A stretch of 64,000 nt of DNA, taken from Salinirubellus salinus. GTDB taxonomy: Archaea; Halobacteriota; Halobacteria; Halobacteriales; Haloarculaceae. Numbering within the stretch: the stretch's first letter is position 1; each line of letters begins with the position of its first letter. The position numbers were made by a program, and so were the translations under genes. The stretch is from contig NZ_CP104003.1 of assembly GCF_025231485.1 (NCBI RefSeq), forward strand, positions 62,001 through 126,000, given 5' to 3'. Of the stretch, positions 1-8,733 are shown piece by piece. Under the pieces are notes generated by a model that made no database searches, was not told where the DNA came from, and saw only the letters and a program-made list of their open reading frames with translations.

Positions 1-448
1 CCGGGCCGAGGGTGTGCTCGCGCTCGCGGAGGACGTCTTCGAGCAACCCGGCGAAGCGGTCGCCGACGCCGTCGCGGTGGCGCTCGACGGCGTCGGGGTG
101 GGCCGCGAGGTGGCGGAACAGCGCCCGTCTGGCCTCCTCGAGTGCGGCGCTCGTCTTGCGGGCGCGGGTCGCCCGCTCGGTCCGGGTTTCGTCGCTGGTG
201 TCGGTCTTCTCGCGGAGGCTGGCGTAGAGCGAGACCCGCTGGTCGAGACAGACGGCCCGCTCGTAGGTGTCGAGGGCGTCTTGCAGCGCCGTCGCGGAGT
301 CGGTCGCGCTCTCGGCGCGGGTGTGGAGGTCGTTGATGCGGTCGGTCAGGTCGGCGTGGGCGGCCTCCCAGGCGTCGGCGTCGGCGAAGACGCGAGAGAG
401 GTCCCAGCGGTGCCGTTCTGGGACGGCGGAGCGTGGTCGTGATGACAT
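1..448 (-). CDS. pepF: Oligoendopeptidase F, N-terminal part (runs off window)
   Basis: Minus-strand frame opens at ATG 448 and stays open to the window edge, so only about the first 149 residues are visible and the 3' end is missing. The start (MSSRPRSAVPERHRWDLS) and the segment with LYASLREKTDTSDE resemble the helical N-terminal domain of M3B oligoendopeptidase F, which has a Y-x(5)-DTSDE-like signature. This family is a cytosolic zinc metallopeptidase that cuts short peptides. The catalytic HEXXH motif would lie beyond the window and cannot be checked. The next gene is divergent, about 240 bp away. Confidence 0.8.
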   Translation of the reverse strand, partial: MSSRPRSAVPERHRWDLSRVFADADAWEAAHADLTDRINDLHTRAESATDSATALQDALDTYERAVCLDQRVSLYASLREKTDTSDETRTERATRARKTSAALEEARRALFRHLAAHPDAVERHRDGVGDRFAGLLEDVLREREHTLGP

Positions 449-688
449 CTGTCGAAGGGTGTGGCGCGTGTGTCGGACACGCGAGCCGTGGCCACAGAGC
501 GATACCGGCGTCAGAGACGAGTCGTGCTGGGCATCCTTCGACCTCTACCGACCAGAGCCGGCCACCCCACAAGAGCGTTTGGCCGGTGCGAGAGGGAGTC
601 ACGTCGTCGCGCAACGACGCGCTCGGTGCCGTCGGCGGTGGGTGACCCGAGACGCGATGTTTTTGTCGGCCGCGCCCCGAGGGTGGGT

Positions 689-925
689 ATGGAGGAGTTC
701 CGGCTGAGCCGCAAACAGGCGTTCCTGGCGATGCTCCCGTTCCTCGGGCTCGGCATCGCCGACGTCGTACTGCTGTTGCTCTGGGGGCTGGACCCGCTCT
801 GGGGGTTCATGATACTCCCGCCCATCCTCGCGGTGAGCGTGCTGGCGTGGGTGGCGTTCCGGGGTGGGCTCGCCCGCGACCGGACCGGCGAACCGGACCA
901 GACCGGGTTCGACCGCGGCTACTGA
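689..925 (+). CDS. Small two-TM membrane protein
   Basis: A 78-residue protein from ATG 689. Residues about 10-33 and 37-58 form two hydrophobic segments (AFLAMLPFLGLGIADVV and FMILPPILAVSVLAWVAF), followed by a short charged tail. A TATA-like poly-T stretch (tgtttttg, about 658-665) lies 25-30 bp upstream, consistent with a leaderless mRNA. I chose ATG 689 rather than upstream in-frame starts because those would translate a low-complexity leader. Function unknown; it looks like one of the many short conserved haloarchaeal membrane proteins. Confidence 0.65.
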   Translation: MEEFRLSRKQAFLAMLPFLGLGIADVVLLLLWGLDPLWGFMILPPILAVSVLAWVAFRGGLARDRTGEPDQTGFDRGY

Positions 926-980
926 GCGTCTGACGCTCGTCTGCTGGGTGCTGAAGTGGCCGGCGCGACGAGCCTCGTCC

Positions 981-1091
981 GTGCCCGTCGAACCAGTGAT
1001 GTGTCCGACCTGTGGGTGGACCGGCACCGAGAGTGACCTCGACGACGACGCCTGTCCGGCCTGTCGCACCGTGGTCGGTGCGACGGTCTGA
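981..1091 (+). CDS. Tiny zinc-ribbon protein (30-36 aa)
   Basis: A very short frame from GTG 981 (36 aa) or ATG 999 (30 aa), ending TGA 1091. It has two CxxC knuckles, CPTC and CPAC, 18 residues apart and separated by an acidic linker (TESDLDDDA). This spacing fits a four-cysteine zinc ribbon. Haloarchaea encode many such one-domain zinc micro-proteins, some implicated in stress adaptation and biofilm formation. It lies 55 bp after the small membrane protein and may be co-transcribed with it. The role is unknown. Confidence is moderate because the frame is short, but the knuckles are unlikely to occur by chance. Confidence 0.55.
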   Translation: MPVEPVMCPTCGWTGTESDLDDDACPACRTVVGATV

Positions 1092-1195
1092 ACTCCACTT
1101 CTTCGCCCCGCAGCGCGGTCCCGACGCACGACCAGTTTCACTTCCACCACGGTCGGCCGGCGGACGTTGATACGCCGTCCGCCGGCCCTCCAGTC

Positions 1196-2275
1196 GTGGA
1201 CGAACGCGTCAGCAGACACGCCGAGGTACTGGTCGAGCACTGCACCGGGGTCGAGCGCGGCGACGAGGTGCTGATCCGCGCGCCCTCGGTCGCCGAGGAC
1301 CTCGTGGTCGCGCTCTACGAACGCGTCGGCGAGCGGGGTGCGAACGCGACGACGTGGCTCCGGAGCCCTCGCGCCGGCCGAGCGAGAGCGCGGGCGATGG
1401 ACGCCGACGACTTCTCGACGAGCGAGCACCGCCTCGCCGCGATGGAGGCCACGGACGTCGTGATACTCGTGCAGGGCGCCCGGAACCGCGCCGCTCAGTG
1501 CGACGTCGACCCGGCCAAGGGGTCACCGGCGAGCCGCGCACGCCAGCCCGTCCTCGAAGCCCGACTGGACACCCGGTGGGTCATCACCCAGCATCCGACG
1601 GCGGCGGACGCGCAGGCGGCCGAGCGGAGCACCGAGGCGTGGCGCGACACCGTCTACGACGCGGTCGACCGCGACTGGGCAGCGCTGCGCGAGCGCCAGC
1701 AGCGCATCGCCGACCGACTCGACGCGACCGACGAGGTCCGGGTCAGCGCGGACGGGGTCGACCTCACCCTCGACGTCTCGGGGATGGACGCGGCCGACGA
1801 CCACGCCACCCACAACCTCCCCGGCGGCGAGGTGTTCACCGTCCCACGACTCGACGGCGTGGACGGCGAGGCCACCTTCGACGTGCCGGTGCGCCGTCAC
1901 GGCCGTGAGGTCCGGAACGCTCGCCTCGTCTTCGAGGACGGCCGCGTGGTAGCGCACGACGCCGAGACCGGTCGTGCGGTGCTGGACGAACTGCTGGCGA
2001 CCGACGAGGGCGCGAGCCGGGTCGGCGAACTCGGCTTCGGGACCAACCGCGGCATCACCGAGGCGACGGGCCGGACGCTGTTCGACGAGAAGATGGGTGA
2101 CACGGTCCACGTGGCGCTGGGCGACGCGCTTCCGGAGTGCGTGCCGGAGGGGGTGGACACGAACGAGAGTGCGGTGCACGTGGACCTGATCACCGACGTG
2201 GGGTCGGGCGAGGTCCGGTTCGACGGCGAGGTGGTGCAGGCGGGTGGCGCGTGGTGGTTCGAGCGCGAGGCGTGA
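1196..2275 (+). CDS. M29 family aminopeptidase
   Basis: A 359-residue protein starting at GTG 1196. The C-terminal third carries the M29 metal-binding signatures: GELGFGTNRGI (E278), FDEKMGDTVHVALG (residues 296-309, with E298 and H305) and VHVDL (H328, D330). M29 enzymes (AmpS/AmpT/PepS) are dimeric two-metal exo-aminopeptidases with broad specificity. The length is slightly below the usual 400-410 residues. The N-terminal domain is recognisable (VEHCTGVERGDEVLIRA). It is probably a cytosolic peptide-recycling enzyme, like PepF at the window start. The stop codon lies inside a hairpin (2266-2292). Confidence 0.85.
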   Translation: MDERVSRHAEVLVEHCTGVERGDEVLIRAPSVAEDLVVALYERVGERGANATTWLRSPRAGRARARAMDADDFSTSEHRLAAMEATDVVILVQGARNRAAQCDVDPAKGSPASRARQPVLEARLDTRWVITQHPTAADAQAAERSTEAWRDTVYDAVDRDWAALRERQQRIADRLDATDEVRVSADGVDLTLDVSGMDAADDHATHNLPGGEVFTVPRLDGVDGEATFDVPVRRHGREVRNARLVFEDGRVVAHDAETGRAVLDELLATDEGASRVGELGFGTNRGITEATGRTLFDEKMGDTVHVALGDALPECVPEGVDTNESAVHVDLITDVGSGEVRFDGEVVQAGGAWWFEREA

Positions 2276-2292
2276 GCGTAGCGAACGCCTCG
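2266..2292 (+). terminator. Hairpin spanning the aminopeptidase stop codon
   Basis: Eight-base arms CGAGGCGT (2266-2273) and ACGCCTCG (2285-2292) enclose the 11-nt loop GAGCGTAGCGA. The TGA stop (2273-2275) lies at the arm/loop boundary. The same 11-nt loop occurs on a different stem at 45136-45156. A role in termination or mRNA 3'-end stability is inferred. Confidence 0.45.
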
Positions 2293-2760
2293 AGGTGGCG
2301 ATCGACACGCGAGCCGTTCGTCCTCGGCGTCGCCGATCCGGGCCCGCCGCTCCACGTGAAGACCGACTTCTTCGAGCGGCGCCGCCTGCCGCCATCGACC
2401 GGCGGGCGGGGAAGGCACCCACCCGACTGCAGACCGTCGCCGACCGCGACGACGCCGTCTCGCTCGTCCAGGCCGGCGTCCCGACCCGCGAGGTCCTCGT
2501 CCCGTCGCTGACCGTCGACGGCACCGGCTACCAACCACACGAGGCCGACTCCCCCGCGACGTACCCGGTCCCGCTCTGCTCGTGGGGCGACCCGGACCCC
2601 CGCGAGGCGGCGTTCGTGGCACTGGTGCGGAGCGAGCACGGGCAGTCCAGGTACGTCGAGAACGACCGGGACCTGCTCGTGGTGGGGGAAGTGAACGGGA
2701 GACGCGCCGGGGCTCGCGCCCTCGCTACGCTCGGCACGCTCACGAGTCGAGAACGACAGA
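2293..2760 (+). pseudogene. Possible frame-disrupted hypothetical gene
   Basis: Between the aminopeptidase and the tRNA no full-length frame looks coding. Two plus-strand frames each have a coding-like stretch: frame 1 around 2311-2385 (REPFVLGVADPGPPLHVKT) and frame 3 from about 2430 to 2700 (RLQTVADRDDAVSLVQAGV, then PREAAFVALVRSEHGQSRY). Together they could be one ORF broken by a frameshift near 2385-2430. I do not recognise the family. It might instead be ordinary GC-rich spacer that looks coding by composition. From 2722 to 2732 it contains the reverse complement of the GAGCGTAGCGA loop motif. Confidence 0.25.
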
Positions 2761-2763
2761 AGC

Positions 2764-2847
2764 GCCGAGGGTGAGATTTGAACTCACGTGTCCGTGAGGA
2801 CAGCAGATTTCGAATCTGCCGCCTTGGCCGGGCTAGGCTACCTCGGC
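2764..2847 (-). tRNA. tRNA-Ser(CGA)
   Basis: On the minus strand, the acceptor arm GCCGAGG pairs with CCTCGGC. The anticodon arm GCAGA-TTCGAAA-TCTGC gives a 7-nt loop with anticodon CGA (serine, UCG codons). A long variable arm (TGTCC-TCAC-GGACA) is typical of class II tRNA-Ser. The T arm GTGAG-TTCAAAT-CTCAC is complete. CCA is not encoded. The gene is 84 nt with no sign of an intron. The D arm contains one of the few CTAG tetranucleotides in the window. Confidence 0.95.
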
Positions 2848-2931
2848 TCGTCACACACTGGGACGCTTTCGAGTTTAGTGATTTCGGTCTCGCCCCGACA
2901 CGCCTAACACCCACGCGGTCGCCCACCACCC

Positions 2932-3879
2932 ATGGACGTACCCGACGCCGCCGACGCCTGCACCGCGGTCCTCGACGCGGTGAGCGAGGCGGTCATCGCG
3001 GACCGGCAGTTCCTCGAAACCGTCCTCACCGGCGTGGTCTCGAAGGGCCACGTCCTGCTGGAGGACGTCCCCGGCACCGGCAAGACCCTCACCGCCCGCT
3101 CCGTCGCCACCGCGCTCGGCCTCTCGTTCTCCCGCGTCCAGTTCACGCCCGACCTGCTCCCGACGGACGTGACGGGGTCGAACGTCTACAACGAGCGCGA
3201 CCGGACCTTCGAGTTCCGGGAGGGCCCCATCTTCGCGAACGTCGTCCTCGCCGACGAGATCAACCGGGCGCCGCCGAAGACGCAGTCGGCACTCCTCGAA
3301 GCGATGGAGGAGGAACAGGTGACCGTCGACGGCGAGACGCACGCTCTCCCGGACCCGTTCTTCGTCATCGCGACGCAGAACCCGGTGGAGCAGGAGGGGA
3401 CCTTCCCGTTGCCGGAGGCGCAGGTCGACCGCTTCGCCGTCAAGACGGCCGTCGGCTACCCCGACGAGGAGGGGGAGGTCGAACTCCTCCGGCGGCGGGC
3501 GGGTCGCTCGACCCGGTCGCCGGACGTGGAGTCCGTGCTGTCCCCCGAGGAGGTGGCGGCACTCCGCGAGACGCCCGAGTCCGTCCGGGTCGACGAGGAC
3601 CTGCTGCAGTACATGGCTCGGGTCGCACGGGCGACCCGGACCGACCGCCGGGTCGAGGTCGGCGTCTCGCCGCGCGGCACGCAGCGCCTGTTCGAAGCGG
3701 CCCGTGCCCACGCCGTCCTCGCCGGTCGGGAATACGTCACGCCGGACGACGTCAAGCGGATGGGGCTGCCCGTCCTCGCCCATCGGCTCGTCCTCACCCC
3801 GGACGCGAAGGTGGAGGACGTGGACAAGCGGGACGTCGTCGAGGCCATCCTCGGACAGGTCCCGGTCCCGACCGTCTGA
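2932..3879 (+). CDS. MoxR-family AAA+ ATPase (solitary)
   Basis: A 315-residue AAA+ protein. The Walker A is at residues 46-52 (VPGTGKT) and the Walker B about 104-110 (VVLADEI), followed by the MoxR hallmark NRAPPKTQSALLEAMEE. Sensor-like ATQNPVEQEGTFPLPEAQVDRF and the C-terminal lid (VSPRGTQRL) complete the family pattern. MoxR ATPases usually act as chaperones with von Willebrand factor A proteins, often activating metal or cofactor sites. No VWA or DUF58 gene is adjacent here, unlike the second copy at 16772-17812. It faces the same way as gltB but is 135 bp upstream, with a separate promoter between them. Confidence 0.93.
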   Translation: MDVPDAADACTAVLDAVSEAVIADRQFLETVLTGVVSKGHVLLEDVPGTGKTLTARSVATALGLSFSRVQFTPDLLPTDVTGSNVYNERDRTFEFREGPIFANVVLADEINRAPPKTQSALLEAMEEEQVTVDGETHALPDPFFVIATQNPVEQEGTFPLPEAQVDRFAVKTAVGYPDEEGEVELLRRRAGRSTRSPDVESVLSPEEVAALRETPESVRVDEDLLQYMARVARATRTDRRVEVGVSPRGTQRLFEAARAHAVLAGREYVTPDDVKRMGLPVLAHRLVLTPDAKVEDVDKRDVVEAILGQVPVPTV

Positions 3880-3986
3880 CCGAAAGCCGGTGTCGTCCGG
3901 TGATTCTTGTCACCGGACTGGGGTTCCAGTGGCATTAAATGACCTTAGTTGTGGTTAATCTACCATTAGTCCTTGAGGGGAACCCT

Positions 3987-3992
3987 CTTATT
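3987..3992 (+). promoter_or_regulatory. TATA-like element of glutamate synthase gene
   Basis: CTTATT lies about 25 bp upstream of ATG 4015, in an unusually AT-rich stretch (3930-3995) for this genome. The spacing predicts a leaderless transcript and supports the 4015 start over the in-frame upstream ATG at 3973. Confidence 0.6.
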
Positions 3993-4014
3993 GGTCTCTC
4001 CGACACTCACGCGT

Positions 4015-7000
4015 ATGAAGGAACGAAAGGACACGTTCGCGAGTGGCGCCGGGCTCGCGGACCCTGAGGACTACCGGGGCTCCTGCGGTGTCGGTGTGGT
4101 CTTCGACCTAGACGGCGGTGCCGGGCACGACGTGGTAGCGGACGGCCTCGAACTGCTCGAGAACCTCGAACACCGCGGCACGACGGGGGCCGAGGAGAAC
4201 ACCGGGGACGGCGCGGGCATCATGCTCCAGATTCCCCACGCGTTCTTCGAGGTCGAGGTGGAGGCCGACCTCCCACCGGCCCGAGAGTACGCCGTCGGGT
4301 CGCTCTTCCTCCCGAAGGACGAGGACGCCTCGGCACACCTCGTCGACCTGTTCGAGTCGGAACTGGCCGAGCGTGGCCTTGAGGTGCTCGAGTGGCGCGA
4401 CGTGCCCACCGACGCCGCGGGCGCCGACCTCGGTGACACCGCACGGGAGTCCGAACCCCGCGTCGCGCAGGCGTTCGTCGTCCCCGAGGGGACACTCGAC
4501 GCGAAGGCGTTCGACCGAGCGCTCTACGTGGCCCGTCGCGCCGTCGAGAACCGCATCGAGCGCGACCGACCCGACGGCGCCGAGCGGTTCTACGTCTGCT
4601 CGCTCGACCGCAAGACGGTCGTCTACAAGGGGCTCCTGAAGGCCGACCAGCTCACCGCGTACTTCCCCGAACTCGCGGACGAGCGCTTCGGGTCGAACTT
4701 CGCGATGGTCCACGCACGCTTCTCGACCAACACGCTCGGCGCGTGGCACCTCGCACACCCCTACCGCCGCATCATCCACAACGGCGAGTTCAACACCATC
4801 CAGGGGAACATCAACTGGATGCGGGCGCGAGAGACGGACATCGCGCACCCCGACTTCGGCGACGAGATCGAGGAGATAAAGCCCATCATCGACGACCCGG
4901 AGCAGTCGGACACCGCGAGCGTCGACAACGCGCTCGAACTGCTGATGGCCGGCGGCCGTGACCTGCCCCACGCGCTCCGGATGCTCATCCCCGAGGCGTG
5001 GCGCAAGGACGCCAACCACGTCTCCGAGGAGCGACAGGAGTGGTACGACTACCACGCCTCGCTCGTCGAACCGTGGGACGGCCCGGCGCTCGTCGCCGCC
5101 ACCGACGGGGACCGCATCGGGGCGGTGCTCGACCGTAACGGCCTCCGACCCTGCCGCTACGACCTCCTGAAGGACAACACGCTCGTGATGGCCAGCGAGG
5201 CCGGCGCGCTGGACCACGACCCCGCGGACCTCGTCGAGCGGGGCCGGCTCCAGCCCGGTCAGCTCTTCCTCGCGGACCCGGAGGAGGGCCGCATCGTCCC
5301 GGACGACGAGGTGTTCGACGACCTCGTCGACGAGAAGTACGGCGAGTGGGTGGCCGACCAGCAGGTCGACCTCCGCGACCTCGACGACGGCACCGACCGC
5401 GACCCGCGCGACGCGGTGTCGAGCCTGCGTGCCCACCAGGCCGCCTACGGCTACACCTACGACGAACTCGACCACCTGCTGGAGCCGATGATGGTCGACG
5501 GGAAGGACCCCGTCGGCTCGATGGGCGACGACACGCCGCTGTCGGTCCTCTCGCAGTTCAACCGCCCGCTGTTCTCCTACTTCAAGCAGCTGTTCGCGCA
5601 GGTGACGAACCCGCCGCTCGACTACATCCGTGAGGAGTGTGTCACCTCGATGGAGACGCGGCTGGGCCACCAGCGGAACCTGCTGGACGAGACGCCGGAG
5701 CACGCCCGACAGCTCGTCTGTGACTCGCCTATCCTGACGGACGCCGAGACGGCCGCCATCAAGGACCTCGACGAAGCGGGCCTCTCGACGGCGACGCTCG
5801 ACATCACCTACGACCCCGAGGAGACGGCCTCGCTGGAGGTGGCGGTCCGCGAACTCCGGATGGCCGCCACGAGCGCCGCGAAGGAGAACGAGATCCTCGT
5901 CCTCTCGGACCGGAACACCGGTCCGGACCGGGCCGCCATCCCGTCGCTCCTGGCGACCGGCGCGGTCCACCACCACCTCGTCCGCAACGGCCTGCGCAAC
6001 CACGTCGGGCTCGTGCTCGAGTCGGGCGACCCGCGGGCGGTCCACCACTTCGCCACGCTGGTCGGCTACGGTGCCGGCGCGGTGAACCCATACCTCGCCT
6101 ACCAGTCCATCGCTGACCTCGTGGCCGGCGAGGACGGCGCGGACCTCGGCGCGGCTGTCGACGCCTACGTCGGCGCCGTCGAGGACGGCCTGCTGAAGAC
6201 GATGGCGAAGATGGGTATCTCGACCGTCGAGTCCTACCGCGGTGCCCAGATCTTCGAGGCGGTCGGGCTCTCCTCGGACTTCGTCGCCGAGTACTTCGAG
6301 GGCACGACCGCCCGCACGGAGGGCATCGACATCGACGACGTGGAGGAGGACCTGCTGAACCGCCACGAGGTGGCGTTCGGCGACGACGCCGACCTCGAAC
6401 GGCAGGGCGAGTACGAGCACCGCTCGTCGGGGATGTTCCACGAGTGGAACCCGCAGTCCGTCGGCGCGCTCCAGCAGGCCGTCCGCACCGGCGACTACGA
6501 GCGCTACGGCGAGTTCGCGGAGATGATGAACGAGCAGACGGAGAACCTCCAGACGCTCCGTGGGCTGCTCGAGTTCGACTCCGACCGCGACCCGGTGGAC
6601 ATCGACGAGGTGGAGTCCATCGAGTCCATCGTGACGCGGTTCTCCACCGCGGCGATGAGTCTGGGGAGCCTCTCGCCCGAGGCCCACGAGAACAACTCCA
6701 TCGCCATGAACCGCATCGGCGGCAAGTCGAACACCGGCGAGGGTGGCGAACCGCCGGAGCGGTTCGGCACCGAGAAAGAGTGCAACGTCAAGCAGGTCGC
6801 TTCCGGCCGGTTCGGCGTCACGTCGAACTACCTGACGAACGCCGACGAACTGCAGATCAAGATGGCGCAGGGCAGCAAGCCCGGCGAGGGTGGCCACCTG
6901 CCCGGGAAGAAGGTGAACGAGATGATCGCCTACGTCCGGCGCTCGACGCCCGGCGTGGGTCTCATCTCGCCGCCGCCGCTGCACGACATCTACTCCATCG

Positions 7001-8568
7001 AGGACCTGAAACAGCTCATCCACGACCTGAAGGCGGCGAACCCGGAGGCCGACATCAACGTCAAACTCGTGAGCGAGGCCGGTATCGGCACCATCGCCGC
7101 GGGTGTGGCGAAGGCCAACGCCGACGTGGTCCACATCTCGGGGCACTCCGGCGGGACCGGTGCGTCGCCCAAGACCAGCATCAAGAACGCGGGGCTGCCG
7201 TGGGAGCTCGGCCTCGCCGAGGCGAACCAGATGCTGTGTGCGACGGACCTCCGGTCGCGCATCAAGGTGACCGTCGACGGCGGGATGAAGACGGGCCGAG
7301 ACGTGGCCATCGGCGCCCTGCTCGGGGCCGAGGAGTACGTCTTCGGCACGGCGGCGCTCGTCACCTCCGGCTGCGTGATGGCGCGCCAGTGCCACCAGAA
7401 CACCTGTCCGGTCGGCGTCGCCACGCAGCGCGAGAACCTCCGCGAGCGGTTCCCCGGTGAACCGGAGCACGTCATCAACTACATGACGTTCATCGCGCAG
7501 GAGCTCCGCGAGATCATGGCGGAACTCGGTTTCACCACCGTCGAGGAGATGGTGGGGCAGGTGGACGTCCTGCGACAGCGGACGAACGTGAGCCAGCCGA
7601 AGGCGGCGAAGCTCGACCTGTCCTCGGTACTCGCGCCGCTCGCGGGCGAGGCCCGGACGAAGACGGACCCGCAGACCCACGAGGTGGACGAACAGCTCGA
7701 CTGGGAGATACTCGAGCGGGCGGAGGGGGCCGTCGAGCGCAACGAGCCGACCCACCTCGACGTGGAGATCGGGAACGAGCACCGCGCCGTCGGGGCGACG
7801 CTCTCACACGAGATCTCGAAGGTCCACGGCGAGGCCGGCCTCGCGCCCGACACGCTCAGCATCGACTTCACGGGCGTCTCGGGCCAGTCGTTCGGTGCGT
7901 TCCTCGCTCGCGGCGTGACGATGCGGCTCGTCGGCTCCGGCAACGACTACGTCGGCAAGGGGCTCTCGGGTGGGAAACTCATCCTCGAGACGCCCGACAG
8001 CTCGACGCTCGAACCGGAGAAGAACATCGTCGCCGGCAACGTCTCGCTCTACGGTGCGACGGAGGGCGAAGCGTACATCAACGGGATGGCCGGCGAGCGC
8101 TTCGCCGTCCGCAACAGCGGCGTGAAGGCCGTCGTCGAGTCCGTCGGGGACCACGGGTGTGAGTACATGACCGGCGGCTGTGTCGCGGTGCTGGGCGAGA
8201 CGGGCAAGAACTTCGCGGCCGGGATGTCCGGCGGCGTCGCCTACGTCCTCGACCGCGAGGAGGAGTTCGTCTCGAAGGTGAACCACGAGATGGTCTCCAC
8301 CTCGAGGGAACTCTCCGAGAAGGACCGGCGGATGCTCCGCCGGCTGGTGGAGAACCACGTCGCCTACACCGACTCCGACCGTGGACGGTACATCCTCGAC
8401 CACTGGGAGGAGGAGGTAGAGCGGTTCGTGAAGGTGATGCCCGACGCCTACGCGGGCGTCATCGAGGAGCGTCCCGAGGCGGACGTGCGCGACGACCTGC
8501 CGACGCCAGCGTACGCCGACACCGCCGCCGACGCGGAGGGGCGTGGCGTCGTGTCGAGCGACGACTGA
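4015..8568 (+). CDS. gltB: Glutamate synthase, large (single) subunit
   Basis: A 1517-residue protein with the full GltB/GltS order: class II glutamine amidotransferase, central domain, FMN/alpha-ketoglutarate barrel and C-terminal GXGXG beta-helix. The catalytic cysteine is expected at C24 (GSCGVGV), exposed after removal of a 23-residue propeptide. The 3Fe-4S cluster cysteines are C1120, C1126 and C1131 (CVMARQCHQNTCPVG). It converts glutamine plus 2-oxoglutarate to two glutamates, the GOGAT step of ammonium assimilation. No small (NADPH-binding) subunit gene is adjacent, so ferredoxin is the likely donor, as in other haloarchaea; this is inference. The long antisense frame over it is a GC-driven shadow. 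Confidence 0.96.
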   Translation: MKERKDTFASGAGLADPEDYRGSCGVGVVFDLDGGAGHDVVADGLELLENLEHRGTTGAEENTGDGAGIMLQIPHAFFEVEVEADLPPAREYAVGSLFLPKDEDASAHLVDLFESELAERGLEVLEWRDVPTDAAGADLGDTARESEPRVAQAFVVPEGTLDAKAFDRALYVARRAVENRIERDRPDGAERFYVCSLDRKTVVYKGLLKADQLTAYFPELADERFGSNFAMVHARFSTNTLGAWHLAHPYRRIIHNGEFNTIQGNINWMRARETDIAHPDFGDEIEEIKPIIDDPEQSDTASVDNALELLMAGGRDLPHALRMLIPEAWRKDANHVSEERQEWYDYHASLVEPWDGPALVAATDGDRIGAVLDRNGLRPCRYDLLKDNTLVMASEAGALDHDPADLVERGRLQPGQLFLADPEEGRIVPDDEVFDDLVDEKYGEWVADQQVDLRDLDDGTDRDPRDAVSSLRAHQAAYGYTYDELDHLLEPMMVDGKDPVGSMGDDTPLSVLSQFNRPLFSYFKQLFAQVTNPPLDYIREECVTSMETRLGHQRNLLDETPEHARQLVCDSPILTDAETAAIKDLDEAGLSTATLDITYDPEETASLEVAVRELRMAATSAAKENEILVLSDRNTGPDRAAIPSLLATGAVHHHLVRNGLRNHVGLVLESGDPRAVHHFATLVGYGAGAVNPYLAYQSIADLVAGEDGADLGAAVDAYVGAVEDGLLKTMAKMGISTVESYRGAQIFEAVGLSSDFVAEYFEGTTARTEGIDIDDVEEDLLNRHEVAFGDDADLERQGEYEHRSSGMFHEWNPQSVGALQQAVRTGDYERYGEFAEMMNEQTENLQTLRGLLEFDSDRDPVDIDEVESIESIVTRFSTAAMSLGSLSPEAHENNSIAMNRIGGKSNTGEGGEPPERFGTEKECNVKQVASGRFGVTSNYLTNADELQIKMAQGSKPGEGGHLPGKKVNEMIAYVRRSTPGVGLISPPPLHDIYSIEDLKQLIHDLKAANPEADINVKLVSEAGIGTIAAGVAKANADVVHISGHSGGTGASPKTSIKNAGLPWELGLAEANQMLCATDLRSRIKVTVDGGMKTGRDVAIGALLGAEEYVFGTAALVTSGCVMARQCHQNTCPVGVATQRENLRERFPGEPEHVINYMTFIAQELREIMAELGFTTVEEMVGQVDVLRQRTNVSQPKAAKLDLSSVLAPLAGEARTKTDPQTHEVDEQLDWEILERAEGAVERNEPTHLDVEIGNEHRAVGATLSHEISKVHGEAGLAPDTLSIDFTGVSGQSFGAFLARGVTMRLVGSGNDYVGKGLSGGKLILETPDSSTLEPEKNIVAGNVSLYGATEGEAYINGMAGERFAVRNSGVKAVVESVGDHGCEYMTGGCVAVLGETGKNFAAGMSGGVAYVLDREEEFVSKVNHEMVSTSRELSEKDRRMLRRLVENHVAYTDSDRGRYILDHWEEEVERFVKVMPDAYAGVIEERPEADVRDDLPTPAYADTAADAEGRGVVSSDD

Positions 8569-8570
8569 CG

Positions 8571-8638
8571 TTCTCGTCGTCGTGGCAGCCGGCGAGGGCT
8601 GAGGTTCCCGTCGTCGTGGCAGCCGGCGAGGGCTGAGG
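8571..8638. repeat. Two-copy 34-bp tandem repeat after gltB
   Basis: Units at 8571-8604 and 8605-8638 are identical except for one base (TTCTCG versus TTCCCG at the 5' end). Each contains TGGCAGCCGGCGAGGGCTGA. The repeat begins 2 bp after the gltB stop and a third partial start (TTCTCGCC) follows at 8639. It might be a transcript 3'-end element or a slippage product; no function can be read from the sequence. Confidence 0.8.
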
Positions 8639-8703
8639 TTCTCGCCACCCTCTCGTTCTCGGCGGCGGGTACGTCGCCCGTTTCGACCCCTTCCTAGGCC
8701 AAC

Positions 8704-8710
8704 ACTTATC
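8704..8710 (+). promoter_or_regulatory. TATA-like element of the SPFH gene
   Basis: ACTTATC centred about 27 bp upstream of ATG 8734, giving a predicted leaderless transcript independent of gltB. Confidence 0.55.
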
Positions 8711-8733
8711 CCCGGTATCACCCAAGAACAGGT

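Noticed and set aside
4108-7782. A very long minus-strand open frame (about 1224 codons) antisense to gltB
   Set aside because: It mirrors the codon periodicity of gltB in GC-rich DNA, has Arg/Val/His-rich composition with no domains, and gltB is unambiguous on the other strand.
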